Shown: positions 47,872 to 56,068 of the stretch, piece after piece
How positions within the stretch are numbered: the first letter of the stretch is position 1
How the letters are laid out: every line of letters begins with the position of its first letter
From: Stutzerimonas stutzeri
Lineage (GTDB): Bacteria > Pseudomonadota > Gammaproteobacteria > Pseudomonadales > Pseudomonadaceae
Length of the DNA stretch: 64,000 nucleotides
NCBI RefSeq assembly: GCF_024448695.1
Contig: NZ_JAMOHY010000009.1
Location: 49,487-113,486, forward strand
Reading direction: 5' to 3'
The notes under the pieces: generated by a model
What the model was told of the DNA's origin: nothing
The model's database searches: none
Seen by the model: the letters and a program-made list of their open reading frames with translations, nothing else
Position numbers and translations under genes: made by a program

Positions 47872-48739
47872 TGTCTACGTGGACCTGTTGCAAGAGGGAG
47901 ATGGTTTCTCCGCCTTTGGTTAGCGATAAACGCAGGGTAACGAGGCCGTTTCGGGTGTTGGTGCCAGGTGTGTATGTGAATGAGCAACCGGATACGGAAT
48001 CTACAACAAGCGCAGCACCGGTATAGGAGTACGCTCCTGACAACGTATCGAATACGCCACGGAGAATGCGGCCCCGACCGTCGCCATTGGTATCTGTGCC
48101 AGGATTCTCACAGCGGTAACCCAGCACATCGCGTACCAGGTAAAAACGATGCTGGGGGGATGCGTATTCAAATGAGAAGCCCTCAGCTCCAGTTAGCTCC
48201 AAACATGGCTCCTCTGAAGTACAGCCCAATTCAAACTTAACGTTATTCGGCGTAATCACTGCAGGGGCGTCGTCATTTGCAATCAGCTGTCCCGTGTTGT
48301 AGATCACCAACCAGCGGGCCTCGCCAACCCTTTCGCCACTCATGCCCGGACTAAGAACCGGAATGCTGCACCCACTCGAATCGGGGCAGCGAGGCGGGTC
48401 ATAACGCTCGCCGTTCACCGACCATTGATTCGCCCGATAACGACCACCTTCACTAATTGCCAATAGCTCAAGAGTTCGACATCCAGATGCGGGGCAAACT
48501 TCCTCATTGCGCACCGAATTCGGCACCGCCAGCCGAATATCCCGCGCCATTCGGTTCAGTGCCATGGCGGCCAGGTCGGTGAGTTCGGCGCGGCGGCTTT
48601 GGTCGGCGAAGCCTTGCAGGGGACGGGACATTACGGTGGAAATCATGACCGCAACGATGCCGGCCAGGGCGATAACCATGATGAGTTCGACCAAGGTAAA
48701 GCCGCTGTTGCGGAAGTCGCCGCAGGAGGTCGTTTTCAT
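47861..48739 (-). CDS. mshO: MSHA biogenesis protein MshO-like pseudopilin
   Basis: 292 aa from the ATG at 48739, which overlaps the mshD stop (TGATG). Class III signal: leader MKTTSCGDFRNSG, then FTLVELIMVIALAGIVAVM with Glu at +5. The remainder holds several cysteine pairs (for example CPASGC and CPDSSGC). MshO is a pilus minor subunit. Its stop overlaps mshP by 11 bp. Confidence 0.88.
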   Translation of the reverse strand: MKTTSCGDFRNSGFTLVELIMVIALAGIVAVMISTVMSRPLQGFADQSRRAELTDLAAMALNRMARDIRLAVPNSVRNEEVCPASGCRTLELLAISEGGRYRANQWSVNGERYDPPRCPDSSGCSIPVLSPGMSGERVGEARWLVIYNTGQLIANDDAPAVITPNNVKFELGCTSEEPCLELTGAEGFSFEYASPQHRFYLVRDVLGYRCENPGTDTNGDGRGRILRGVFDTLSGAYSYTGAALVVDSVSGCSFTYTPGTNTRNGLVTLRLSLTKGGETISLLQQVHVDNAP

Positions 48740-49209
48740 CAATAGTCGGTCCGGTAGCCTGTCAGGGTCAGGGTTTGCCCTGAAGGGTCTTTGACGGAGA
48801 CATCAATGCGCGTGGCATCCACCTGGTTTCCTGGCGGACCCAATTCAGCATCGGGTTCGACTACCACCGTCACCCGGTAGCCGGCAAGCTCTGGAATCGG
48901 CGAATTATCAATACCAAGGGGCGGAACGTCGACAGCCGGGATCAAGGGAGGGTTATTACCCAGATCAACAACCAGCAACGTCTCCAGATACGCCTCTGCG
49001 ATATACAAACTCTGCTGACGCAACATCGGATCAGCAGATCGTGCAGTGATGCTGGCCATGGCGGAGAAGAGTGCGGCGGCGGCGATGCCGATGATGACGA
49101 TGGTGATGACCAGCTCGACGAGGGTCATGCCGCGTTGCTTGTAGGGCGTGGTACGTGCCGGGTGGTGGATGGGTGAAGCGTCATCCACCCTACGGGGTTT
49201 ATGGGTCAT
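48739..49209 (-). CDS. mshD: MSHA biogenesis protein MshD-like pseudopilin, leader interrupted by a repeat
   Basis: 156 aa from the ATG at 49209, which overlaps the mshC stop (ATGA). The leader reads MTHKPRRVDDASPIHHPART..., and the class III core is GMTLVELVITIVIIG at about residue 27. Residues 6-23 come from a 54-bp palindromic repeat (49141-49194). Taking it out would leave MTHKPKQRG followed by MTLVELV, a textbook leader. An upstream start at 49308 inside mshC is not needed. Minor pilus subunit. Confidence 0.83.
   Translation of the reverse strand: MTHKPRRVDDASPIHHPARTTPYKQRGMTLVELVITIVIIGIAAAALFSAMASITARSADPMLRQQSLYIAEAYLETLLVVDLGNNPPLIPAVDVPPLGIDNSPIPELAGYRVTVVVEPDAELGPPGNQVDATRIDVSVKDPSGQTLTLTGYRTDY
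49141..49194. repeat. Palindromic repeat inside the mshD leader
   Basis: 54 bp with ends GTAGGG and CCCTACG. It contains a perfect GGTGGATG (49164-49171)/CATCCACC (49182-49189) hairpin. It belongs to the GTAGGGTGGATGACGC...CATCCACC class of dispersed repeats found in pseudomonads and relatives. It is in frame with mshD. Confidence 0.75.
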
Positions 49210-49718
49210 GGGCTGACCTCGATAAAGCCGGTGGCGGCGTGGACCTTGAAAGTAAACTGGTTTCCTACCTGTACTCTGACGCGAGTAGCTTCTGTATCTG
49301 TAGCGCATCTGCGATCGCTATCGTAAATACAGCCAAGTGAGCTGAATACAAAGGGGAAATTAATAGCAGAAGGGCTTGGACCTTGAGCAGCATCTTCTTC
49401 GTCAAGTTCATCAGAGTAGGACTGCCCATCAGGACCAATGACCTCTCCGTTATATTGCGGGTTAGCAACATCACAATTATCAGCGCGATGCAGCAAAAGC
49501 CTTCCGGACGTTGAATTCTGGCTAACTTTAATACGGCAGCCGCTCGCTACCGCCAATTTCTGTGCATAGCGAACAGTCGAAAGCACTTCTTCAAAATAGA
49601 AGCGCTCATCAAAGTTGCTTCTGGTAAAAAAACGCGGGCCCACCACGGCGGCGAGGATGCCGATGATTACAATCACCAATATGAGTTCGACGATGGTAAA
49701 GCCGTGCTCTTTATTCAT
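49206..49718 (-). CDS. mshC: MSHA biogenesis protein MshC-like pseudopilin
   Basis: 170 aa. Short leader MNKEHG followed by FTIVELILVIVIIGILAAVVGPRFF, with Glu at +5, and the MshC-like block YAQKLAVASGCRIKVSQN. GspH/FimT-type minor pilin. Somewhat AT-rich in the second half. The start follows GAAATGAATAAAG-type spacing with TGAGGCGA upstream. Confidence 0.87.
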   Translation of the reverse strand: MNKEHGFTIVELILVIVIIGILAAVVGPRFFTRSNFDERFYFEEVLSTVRYAQKLAVASGCRIKVSQNSTSGRLLLHRADNCDVANPQYNGEVIGPDGQSYSDELDEEDAAQGPSPSAINFPFVFSSLGCIYDSDRRCATDTEATRVRVQVGNQFTFKVHAATGFIEVSP

Positions 49719-49746
49719 TTCGCCTCAATAGAGTTGCACATCAGAC

Positions 49747-50217
49747 TCAACACCCTTCAAAGGAGTCACCCCAGAGTTGCATTGCGGGCGGCTGTTCGCT
49801 GTCGAGTTGAGGTGCTTCATAGACGAAGTAGCATTTTTCCGGATCTGGTGCCTTTTTCAGCTTGAGCAGCAAAAGGTCATATCCAGCTGTAGTTTGTCGC
49901 TCCCCTTCAAAATCCTCGGTCAGGCGTGCAGCAATCATAATGCCGCCAACCGAGGGTGCGGGGTAACCATTTTGCATACTGACAGTGGCGCCTTCCATGG
50001 CCACCGGCGCATCACGTGCCATGCCTGCGGCCAGCTGTGCAGAGCGTGCCAACAGGGCAGCGGAACGTGCAGTGCCCATGGCGTTTTGCACCACGGCAAT
50101 GCGCGCATCGCGCCCGAAATCGGAAAATCTTGGCAGTGCGAAGGCCGCCAGGATGCCCAACAGCACAATTACCATGATCAACTCGATCAGGGTAAAGCCT
50201 CTTTGCCTTCCTTGCAC
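49747..50217 (-). CDS. Second MshA-like type IV pilin
   Basis: 156 aa. Leader MQGRQRG, then FTLIELIMVIVLLGILAAFALPRFSDFGRDAR, nearly identical over this stretch to the main MshA candidate at 50359. The downstream part diverges and ends with a Cys (GDSFEGC) and a Cys in EKCYFVY, so one C-terminal disulfide is likely. Probably a minor or alternative pilin. A repeat separates it from mshA. Confidence 0.82.
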   Translation of the reverse strand: MQGRQRGFTLIELIMVIVLLGILAAFALPRFSDFGRDARIAVVQNAMGTARSAALLARSAQLAAGMARDAPVAMEGATVSMQNGYPAPSVGGIMIAARLTEDFEGERQTTAGYDLLLLKLKKAPDPEKCYFVYEAPQLDSEQPPAMQLWGDSFEGC

Positions 50218-50261
50218 TTCAGCAGTCCTTGTAAAACTCCAGATACCTTAATCAATCCTAT

Positions 50262-50334
50262 GTAGAGCGGGTAAAACCCGTCTGCCATGAATTGCCGGCG
50301 GGTTTCAGGCTTTGGCGGGATGCACCCGCCCTAC
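50262..50334. repeat. Inverted repeat element between two pilin genes
   Basis: Unit GTAGAGCGGGTAAAACCCGTC (50262-50282) and an inverse unit GGCGGGATGCACCCGCCCTAC (50314-50334), 31 bp apart. Same family as the unit at 28798-28818. It could stabilise or separate the mshA message from the second pilin gene. Confidence 0.75.
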
Positions 50335-50358
50335 ATGGCTGCTCTAAATTCTTTTTAG

Positions 50359-50808
50359 TTAACAGCCACCGGTCGCAGGCAATACCTGCGTAATAGTAGG
50401 AGCCGTATTTGCTGCCGCTGACTGGGTGTAGGTAAACGTACAAACGTTTCCTTGTGCGACAGTCACTACTCCACCAGTATCTGTAACCGTAAACTCGTTG
50501 CTCAATTGAGCTGCGGCACGGATGTCAGCTGCGGTACCACTAATATAACCATTTACTAAATTGATCACTTGCCCTTCTAGTGTCACCGTCCCTGTAGCCC
50601 CCGTTTGTACCGGATTAGCAACCAGTGCAGCACTATGAGCAATAGCGCTTGCAGACTGAACAGCGCCAAGAGCACCATTTAGAGAAGCTCGACGCGCATC
50701 CCCTCCAAAATCCGCAAACCTCGGCAACGCAAACGCCGCCAAAATCCCCAAAATCACAATAACCATAATCAACTCGATCATGGTGAAACCGCTCTGTTGC
50801 TTCTTCAT
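50359..50808 (-). CDS. mshA: Major MSHA pilin MshA
   Basis: 149 aa. Leader MKKQQSG, mature N-terminus FTMIELIMVIVILGILAAFALPRF with Glu at +5. The rest is small, Ala/Thr/Val-rich, with two cysteines near the C-terminus (NVCTFTY and the final GGC) that would form the D-region disulfide. A good ribosome binding site (AAGGAGCAACAACC). Best candidate for the main fibre subunit. Confidence 0.88.
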   Translation of the reverse strand: MKKQQSGFTMIELIMVIVILGILAAFALPRFADFGGDARRASLNGALGAVQSASAIAHSAALVANPVQTGATGTVTLEGQVINLVNGYISGTAADIRAAAQLSNEFTVTDTGGVVTVAQGNVCTFTYTQSAAANTAPTITQVLPATGGC

Positions 50809-50829
50809 GGTTGTTGCTCCTTTTTTAAA

Positions 50830-51306
50830 TCATTCAACGAAGGTAAAGGTCACTTCACCGGTACTGGTGTCGTAACGAATCAGGTCATTGTTGCCATCGT
50901 TCTGATAGGTGTATGTACACACCGGGCTAGCGAATGATGGCACATAGACAGCACTGCTGGCAGCTACCGTCGGGGCGGAAGCCTGTAACACGTTCTGCCA
51001 GACTTCGGTGCAGCTCACCGCTGCGCTCAGGCCAGTTGGCCAACCCTCGTTATTGACGAATACCCTGTCATTGCCAAAACCAACCACCGGGTTGCTGGCG
51101 ACGCCTTTGGACTTGTTTATCTCCCACTGGCCACGCACCAGCGCTACACCGGCCCCCAGCGCTCCTGCCGTACCGGCCACTGCGGCACGATGCGCGTCCT
51201 TGTTTGCATCCATGAACCGCGGCAAAGCCACCGCCGCCAGAACGCCGAGGATGGCGATCACCACCACCAGCTCGATCATGGTGAAACCCTTGCTGTTTAG
51301 TCTCAT
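50830..51306 (-). CDS. mshB: MSHA pilin-like protein MshB
   Basis: 158 aa. Leader MRLNSKG, core FTMIELVVVIAILGVLAAVALPRFMD with Glu at +5, and MshB block GALGAGVALVRGQWEINKSKG. Two cysteines (SCTEVW and VCTYTY). Lies directly upstream of mshA, with a 217-bp gap to mshG that contains an inverted repeat. Confidence 0.86.
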   Translation of the reverse strand: MRLNSKGFTMIELVVVIAILGVLAAVALPRFMDANKDAHRAAVAGTAGALGAGVALVRGQWEINKSKGVASNPVVGFGNDRVFVNNEGWPTGLSAAVSCTEVWQNVLQASAPTVAASSAVYVPSFASPVCTYTYQNDGNNDLIRYDTSTGEVTFTFVE

Positions 51307-51365
51307 TTGCCACCCCTCTTGTGCTCGAAGCAGCCTGTCCCTGGCCGCAACTTATTGAAGTGCCC

Positions 51366-51387
51366 GACGACTCATCCATGAGTCATC
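51366..51387. promoter_or_regulatory. Inverted repeat in the mshG-mshB gap
   Basis: GACGACTCAT-CC-ATGAGTCATC: 9 of 10 arm positions pair. It is 60 bp upstream of mshB, so it may be an operator for a separate pilin promoter. mshF, found here in Vibrio, was not identified in this gap. Confidence 0.4.
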
Positions 51388-51523
51388 GGTGTTGTTTAAC
51401 CAGCCCGGTGTGGCGCCGGTAATTTGTTTATTCTCTCGACCAGCATCATTGAGTGTCAGTAATTTGGCTGAACCAGCGCCGAAACTCCTGATCTGCAAAA
51501 GCCCAGCCAAAACGCCCGATTTA

Positions 51524-52759
51524 TCATCCCCTCCCCTGCGCCGCACCGCCCAGTTCCCACATGGGCAGGAACACACCCAGCGCCAGGATCAGTACCATCA
51601 CGCCCATGCAGACGATGAGGATCGGTTCGATGGCATCAGCCAGTTGCTTGAGGTCGTAGTCGACTTCCTGCTCGTAGAAATCGGCCACTTCAATAAAGAG
51701 GTCGTCGAGGGCGCCGGTTTCTTCGCCGACGGCCATCATCTGCAGCACCAGCGGGGTGAACAGACCAGAGTTGTGGGCCGAGCGAGTCAGGGCTTCGCCA
51801 CGCTCGACGCTTTCGCGGATCCCGAGGATGGCCTCGCCGATATGACGGTTGCCGACGCTGGCGCTGTTGATCGAGAGGGTCTGCAGCAGCGGCACGCCGG
51901 CGCGGTACATCATGGCGAAGGTACGGGTGAAGCGCGCCAGGGCAATGCGCTCGAAGATGCCGCCGACGATGGGCAGGCGCAGTTTGATGCGGTCCCACTT
52001 GAGCTCGCCGCTGTCGGTCTTGATCCATTTGAAAAAGGCGTAAAGCCCGCCGACGATGCCAAGCAGCAGCAGCCACCACCAGTCGCGCATGAAGTTGGAG
52101 GTGCCGATGAGCACCCGCGTGGCCCAGGGCAGTTCGGCGTTGAACGAGGCGAAGACCTTGGCAAACGCGGGGATCACCAGCAGGTTGATGACGCCCAGCG
52201 CCACGCCCATGGCGACCAGAACGAAGATCGGGTAACGGGTGGCCTGCTTGAGGCGCTTGCGGGTTTCGCGTTCCAGCTCGAGGTAGGCGGAAAGCTGCTT
52301 GAAGGCCTGATCGAGCTGGCCGGTGTTCTCGCCGACACTGATCATGCTGACGAACAGGTTGTTGAAGACCTTGGGATGCGCATTAAGCGCCACGGCCATG
52401 GACACGCCGCTTTCAAGACTGGCGCGCACCTCCTGCAGCACTTCGCGGAAATACAGGTTGCGATTGGATTCGGCCAGGCCACCGATGGCACGGATGATCG
52501 GTACGCCGGCCTTGGTCAGGCTGTACATCTGCCGGGTGTAAATGATCAGCTCATCCAGTTCGATGCGCTTGCGGCGCAGCCTGTGCCGCAGCGCGGCCAG
52601 CGCATCGTCACCACCCTGGGCTTGCTCGGCTTCGATGGTGAGCGGGGTGATCTGCCGCGACAGCAGCTCGCTCGCCACGGAATCAGCCGTGGCGCCTTCC
52701 AGAGCACCGTTAACCTTGGCCCCCTGGGCGTTGCGACCTGTGTAGCGGAAGGCGGGCAT
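51524..52759 (-). CDS. mshG: MSHA platform protein MshG (type II secretion F family)
   Basis: 411 aa inner-membrane protein with two GspF/PilC domains and three membrane segments (about 175, 225 and 380). Blocks: YTRQMYSLTKAGVPIIRAI, LARFTRTFAMMYRAGVPLLQTL and GEETGALDDLFIEVADFYEQEV. Platform for the assembly ATPase MshE, which is encoded 199 bp upstream with a repeat in between. Confidence 0.93.
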   Translation of the reverse strand: MPAFRYTGRNAQGAKVNGALEGATADSVASELLSRQITPLTIEAEQAQGGDDALAALRHRLRRKRIELDELIIYTRQMYSLTKAGVPIIRAIGGLAESNRNLYFREVLQEVRASLESGVSMAVALNAHPKVFNNLFVSMISVGENTGQLDQAFKQLSAYLELERETRKRLKQATRYPIFVLVAMGVALGVINLLVIPAFAKVFASFNAELPWATRVLIGTSNFMRDWWWLLLLGIVGGLYAFFKWIKTDSGELKWDRIKLRLPIVGGIFERIALARFTRTFAMMYRAGVPLLQTLSINSASVGNRHIGEAILGIRESVERGEALTRSAHNSGLFTPLVLQMMAVGEETGALDDLFIEVADFYEQEVDYDLKQLADAIEPILIVCMGVMVLILALGVFLPMWELGGAAQGRG

Positions 52760-52806
52760 CAGGCGTGTACCTCCATGCTGAAGGCCTGGTGCGCGACATG
52801 TGACAG

Positions 52807-52919
52807 AAGCGCCTGCGGCGATTCCATCCTACGGCATGCCCCGGTAAAGGCTCGCGGGCAAGCCCCCTCCCACAGAAGCAAAGCAGCCCCGTAGCCTGGA
52901 TTAGCCGAAGGCGTAATCC
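52807..52919 (+). repeat. Dispersed composite repeat, copy 2
   Basis: Lies in the mshE-mshG gap. Block 1 (52807-52833) and block 2 (52891-52919) match 39193-39219 and 39143-39168 in inverse orientation. In this copy GCCTGGATTA(52894-52903) and TAATCCAGG (52914-52922) form an inverted repeat around GCCGAAGGCG. Between the blocks is CCCGGTAAAGGCTCGCGGGCAAG, another common Pseudomonas intergenic sequence. Confidence 0.65.
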
Positions 52920-52958
52920 AGGTTTGCGGAGGGGTAATCCGCTGGTGCGGGGTCCGGA

Positions 52959-54683
52959 TCACGCGCTCACCTCGTCATCAGCGAGGGTGGCGCAGACCTT
53001 GAGCACTTCCTCGACGCTGGTAACCCCAGCGATGGCGTAGTCCAGTGCGCTGGCGGCCAGCGGGCGGTAGTGAGGTTGCTGGCGCGCGGTTTCGGCAAAG
53101 CCCTGGGGATCGCCACGACGCAGGGCCGCGATCATGGGCTCGTCGAGTTCGAGCAGCTCATACACGCCGATCCGTCCGCTGTAGCCGGTGTTATGACAAC
53201 GGTGACAGCCACTGCCCTGTTTGAAATGCACCTCGGCCAGTGATTGGCCGTAGAGGCTTTCAAGCCAGGCGATCTGGCGTGGGTCGGGCTGGTGTTCGCC
53301 GATGCAGTTCTCGCACACACGGCGGATCAGGCGCTGGGCCAGCACGGCATTCAGCGCGGTGGCCACGAGGAAGGGTTCAACGCCCATGTCGATCAGGCGC
53401 ATGGCCGAGGTCAGGGCGTCGTTGGTGTGCAACGTCGAGAGCACCAGGTGGCCGGTAAGCGCCGCGCGCAGGCCGATCTCGGCGGTTTCCTGATCGCGGA
53501 TCTCGCCGACCAGCACGATGTCCGGGTCCTGACGCAGGGCTGCGCGGAGCACGCGGGCAAAGGTCAGCTCGATCTTGGCGTTGACCTGCACCTGATTGAT
53601 TCGCGGCAGGCGGTATTCCACCGGGTCTTCCACGGTGATGATCTTCTTTTCCGGGCTGTTCAGCTCGGAAAGCCCGGCGTAGAGCGTGGTGGTCTTGCCC
53701 GAGCCGGTGGGGCCGGTAACCAGCACCATGCCGTGCGGGCGCTGCAACAGACGGCGAAAGCGCTCCAGCATGGCGGGTGGCATGCCGGTGCCGTCGAGCT
53801 GGAACATGGCGCCGCTCTGGTCGAGCAGACGCATCACCACGGACTCGCCGAACTGCACCGGCATGGTGGAAACCCGCACGTCGAGGTTGCGGTTTTTCAC
53901 GCGGATATTGAAACGGCCATCCTGCGGCAGGCGTTTTTCGGAGATATCCAGGCCGGACATGATCTTCAGGCGCATGACCAGCGCCGAGGCGACGCGGTGC
54001 TCCTTCATCACCTGCTCGTTGAGCACGCCATCGATACGCTGGCGGATACGCACCAGGCCTTCGTCCGGTTCGATGTGAATGTCCGAGGCCTTCATTTGCA
54101 CGGCATCCTCGAACAGGGTTTGCAGCAGGCGCACCACCGGCGCATCACTGTTGCTCTCGGCGCCCAGACGCGACAGATCGAAATCGCTGTCCTGCAGCTC
54201 GCCTTCCAACTCGCCGGCCAGCGAGGCGATTTCGCTGGTACGCCGGTAGAGCTGATCCAGCGCACCAAGCAATTCGCTCTCGCGCACCACCGCCGGATAG
54301 ACGCGCTTGCCCAGCAGGCGCTCCATTTCATCCTGGGCGAACAGATCAAGCGGATCGGACATGCCCACCAGCAGGCCATCGGCGTGGCGCGACAGGACGA
54401 TGACGCGGAAACGCCGTGCCACGGCTTCGGGCAAACTCTGGGTCAGCTGGTTGTCGAACTTGTAGTGCTTGAGTTCGACGAAAGGAATCTGCAGCTGCTC
54501 GGACAATGCCGTCAGCAGCCGCACCTCATCGATGAAGCCCAGATCAAGCACCGTTCGACCGAGCTTGGAACCCGTGCGTTTCTGATCCTGCAGGGCAAGC
54601 TGCAACTGTTCTTCGGTAATCAGCCCGGCCTGCACCAGCAGGTCGCCCAGGCGAATCTTGCGCTGGCGATTGTCCTGCGTCAT
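52959..54683 (-). CDS. mshE: MSHA extension ATPase MshE, c-di-GMP-responsive
   Basis: 574 aa GspE/PilB-family ATPase. The N-terminal MshEN domain holds two intact 24-residue c-di-GMP motifs: residues 11-34 (RLGDLLVQAGLITEEQLQ...) and 40-63 (KLGRTVLDLGFIDEVRLL...). Walker A is GPTGSGKTTTLYAGL. The Asp box and Walker B are DIVLVGEIRDQETAEIG. The zinc-binding CENC and CHRC pairs follow. It therefore powers pilus extension under second-messenger control. Overlaps mshN by 4 bp. Confidence 0.95.
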   Translation of the reverse strand: MTQDNRQRKIRLGDLLVQAGLITEEQLQLALQDQKRTGSKLGRTVLDLGFIDEVRLLTALSEQLQIPFVELKHYKFDNQLTQSLPEAVARRFRVIVLSRHADGLLVGMSDPLDLFAQDEMERLLGKRVYPAVVRESELLGALDQLYRRTSEIASLAGELEGELQDSDFDLSRLGAESNSDAPVVRLLQTLFEDAVQMKASDIHIEPDEGLVRIRQRIDGVLNEQVMKEHRVASALVMRLKIMSGLDISEKRLPQDGRFNIRVKNRNLDVRVSTMPVQFGESVVMRLLDQSGAMFQLDGTGMPPAMLERFRRLLQRPHGMVLVTGPTGSGKTTTLYAGLSELNSPEKKIITVEDPVEYRLPRINQVQVNAKIELTFARVLRAALRQDPDIVLVGEIRDQETAEIGLRAALTGHLVLSTLHTNDALTSAMRLIDMGVEPFLVATALNAVLAQRLIRRVCENCIGEHQPDPRQIAWLESLYGQSLAEVHFKQGSGCHRCHNTGYSGRIGVYELLELDEPMIAALRRGDPQGFAETARQQPHYRPLAASALDYAIAGVTSVEEVLKVCATLADDEVSA

Positions 54684-56068
54684 GGGGTTCCTCCCAGGAA
54701 GGCGGCGCGTTCACTGGCGAAACGCCGCGCATTCTCGTCGATGCCCTGCCCACCCAGCGCCATACGGTAGTGACGAACGGCCTGCGCGGGTTGGTCCAGC
54801 TGCTCCATGGCGATGGCCAATCCCAGCTGCCATGCCGCCTGGGCTGGCCGCAGCGCGACCAGTTGTCGATAGCTGTTGGCACTGGCAGACCAGTCGCCGA
54901 CTTGCTGATAGAGGGCGGCAAGCAGGGCGTGATAATCGGTGTCGCTCTGCAGCTCGGGCGCGTGCTGTTGCAGGGTGGCGACGGCAGCGGCCAGCTCTCC
55001 CACCTGCAGCTGGCCACGGGCAAGCAGTTCGCGCAGCTGTGCATCGAACGGGCGCGCCTGCAGCTGCGCCGGCAGCCAGGCCAGCAGCGCGGTCGTATCG
55101 CCGGCAGCCAGATAGGCTCGCGCCAGCCAGAGGCTGACTTGCGGATTATTCGGCTGGGCCTGATGCAAGGCCTGCAACTGGCGAATGGCTTGCAGGTGAT
55201 CGCCAGTTTCCAGCGCCTGGCGGGCCTCGGTCAGCGAATCGGGTTTGTGGCTGCCGATGCTCAGTTGTTTGGCCGCCGCCCGGACTGGCTGATCGACTGG
55301 TTCACTGGGCGTCGGGGCAACACGAGCGGCTTCCACCGTCCTGGTTTTTTCAGTGGTTTCAGCCGCTGACGCCTCGCGGGTCACCCAGTCGGGCAGCTGT
55401 GCTTCGTCCAGCTCGACCGGCTCGGCAAATGGAAACTGAGTCGCCTGCTCGGCCACATCACGGCTTTGCCCCAGGGGCACCTCCAGCCAGAGCTGCCAGC
55501 GGTCACCCGCCGATTCGAGACGGTCACTCACGCTCAGCGCTTCACCGAATCCGATCAGCAGCACCTGCACATCCTTGCCTTGCGCCTCGATACGCCAGGA
55601 GAGACTTTGCCCATCCCGCTCGATACGTCCGCTGCGGGCCTCGCCGGCAAGCTGCACGTCGCTCAGCCGAAAGCTGACCGAGCCGCTGGCATCGCTGCGC
55701 TGGTAGCTGATGGAACGGTCGAGCAACAGCTGCAGCACGAAACGTCGCCCATCGTTCTGCGGCAACACGTCCAGCAGGTGGGTCGCAGGAGTCGCCTCGA
55801 CTATCGGGGCAACTGGCTCAACCAGGGCCGCCACCGGTTCAGGCTCGGGTCTGGCGAAAGAAAAAAACTGGGCGGCCAGGAGTGCCAGTACAACGGCAAC
55901 AGCCAGCACACCCGCCAGAACCAGTAACCAGCGGCGCAACCGCTCGTTGCGCTGACGGCGGGCCGCCCCGCCCTCGTCCACCGCATGGATAGCGCCCAGT
56001 TGCTGGCGCTCGGCAGGCGCGGCACGGCGGTTTTCGAGATCGCGCAGCATGTCGTTGACCAGGCTCAC
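54680..56068 (-). CDS. mshN: MSHA biogenesis protein MshN-like, TPR domain
   Basis: 462 aa. Cytoplasmic head of about 40 residues (MSLVNDMLRDLENRRA), one membrane segment (about 46-70), an AMIN-like beta region, and C-terminal TPR repeats (from about 280: EARQALETGDHLQAIRQLQALHQAQPNNPQVSLWLAR-like units). It is thought to link the inner-membrane complex to the secretin. ATGA overlaps at both ends. Confidence 0.87.
   Translation of the reverse strand: MSLVNDMLRDLENRRAAPAERQQLGAIHAVDEGGAARRQRNERLRRWLLVLAGVLAVAVVLALLAAQFFSFARPEPEPVAALVEPVAPIVEATPATHLLDVLPQNDGRRFVLQLLLDRSISYQRSDASGSVSFRLSDVQLAGEARSGRIERDGQSLSWRIEAQGKDVQVLLIGFGEALSVSDRLESAGDRWQLWLEVPLGQSRDVAEQATQFPFAEPVELDEAQLPDWVTREASAAETTEKTRTVEAARVAPTPSEPVDQPVRAAAKQLSIGSHKPDSLTEARQALETGDHLQAIRQLQALHQAQPNNPQVSLWLARAYLAAGDTTALLAWLPAQLQARPFDAQLRELLARGQLQVGELAAAVATLQQHAPELQSDTDYHALLAALYQQVGDWSASANSYRQLVALRPAQAAWQLGLAIAMEQLDQPAQAVRHYRMALGGQGIDENARRFASERAAFLGGTP

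Noticed and set aside
51352..51576. A 74-codon minus-strand frame in the mshG-mshB gap as mshF
   Set aside because: It overlaps the mshG 3' end, starts without a ribosome binding site and has no membrane segment or similarity to MshF.
47371..52958. The repeats in the MSHA block as a CRISPR array or insertion sequences
   Set aside because: The units belong to different families, have no regular spacers, and no cas or transposase gene is nearby.
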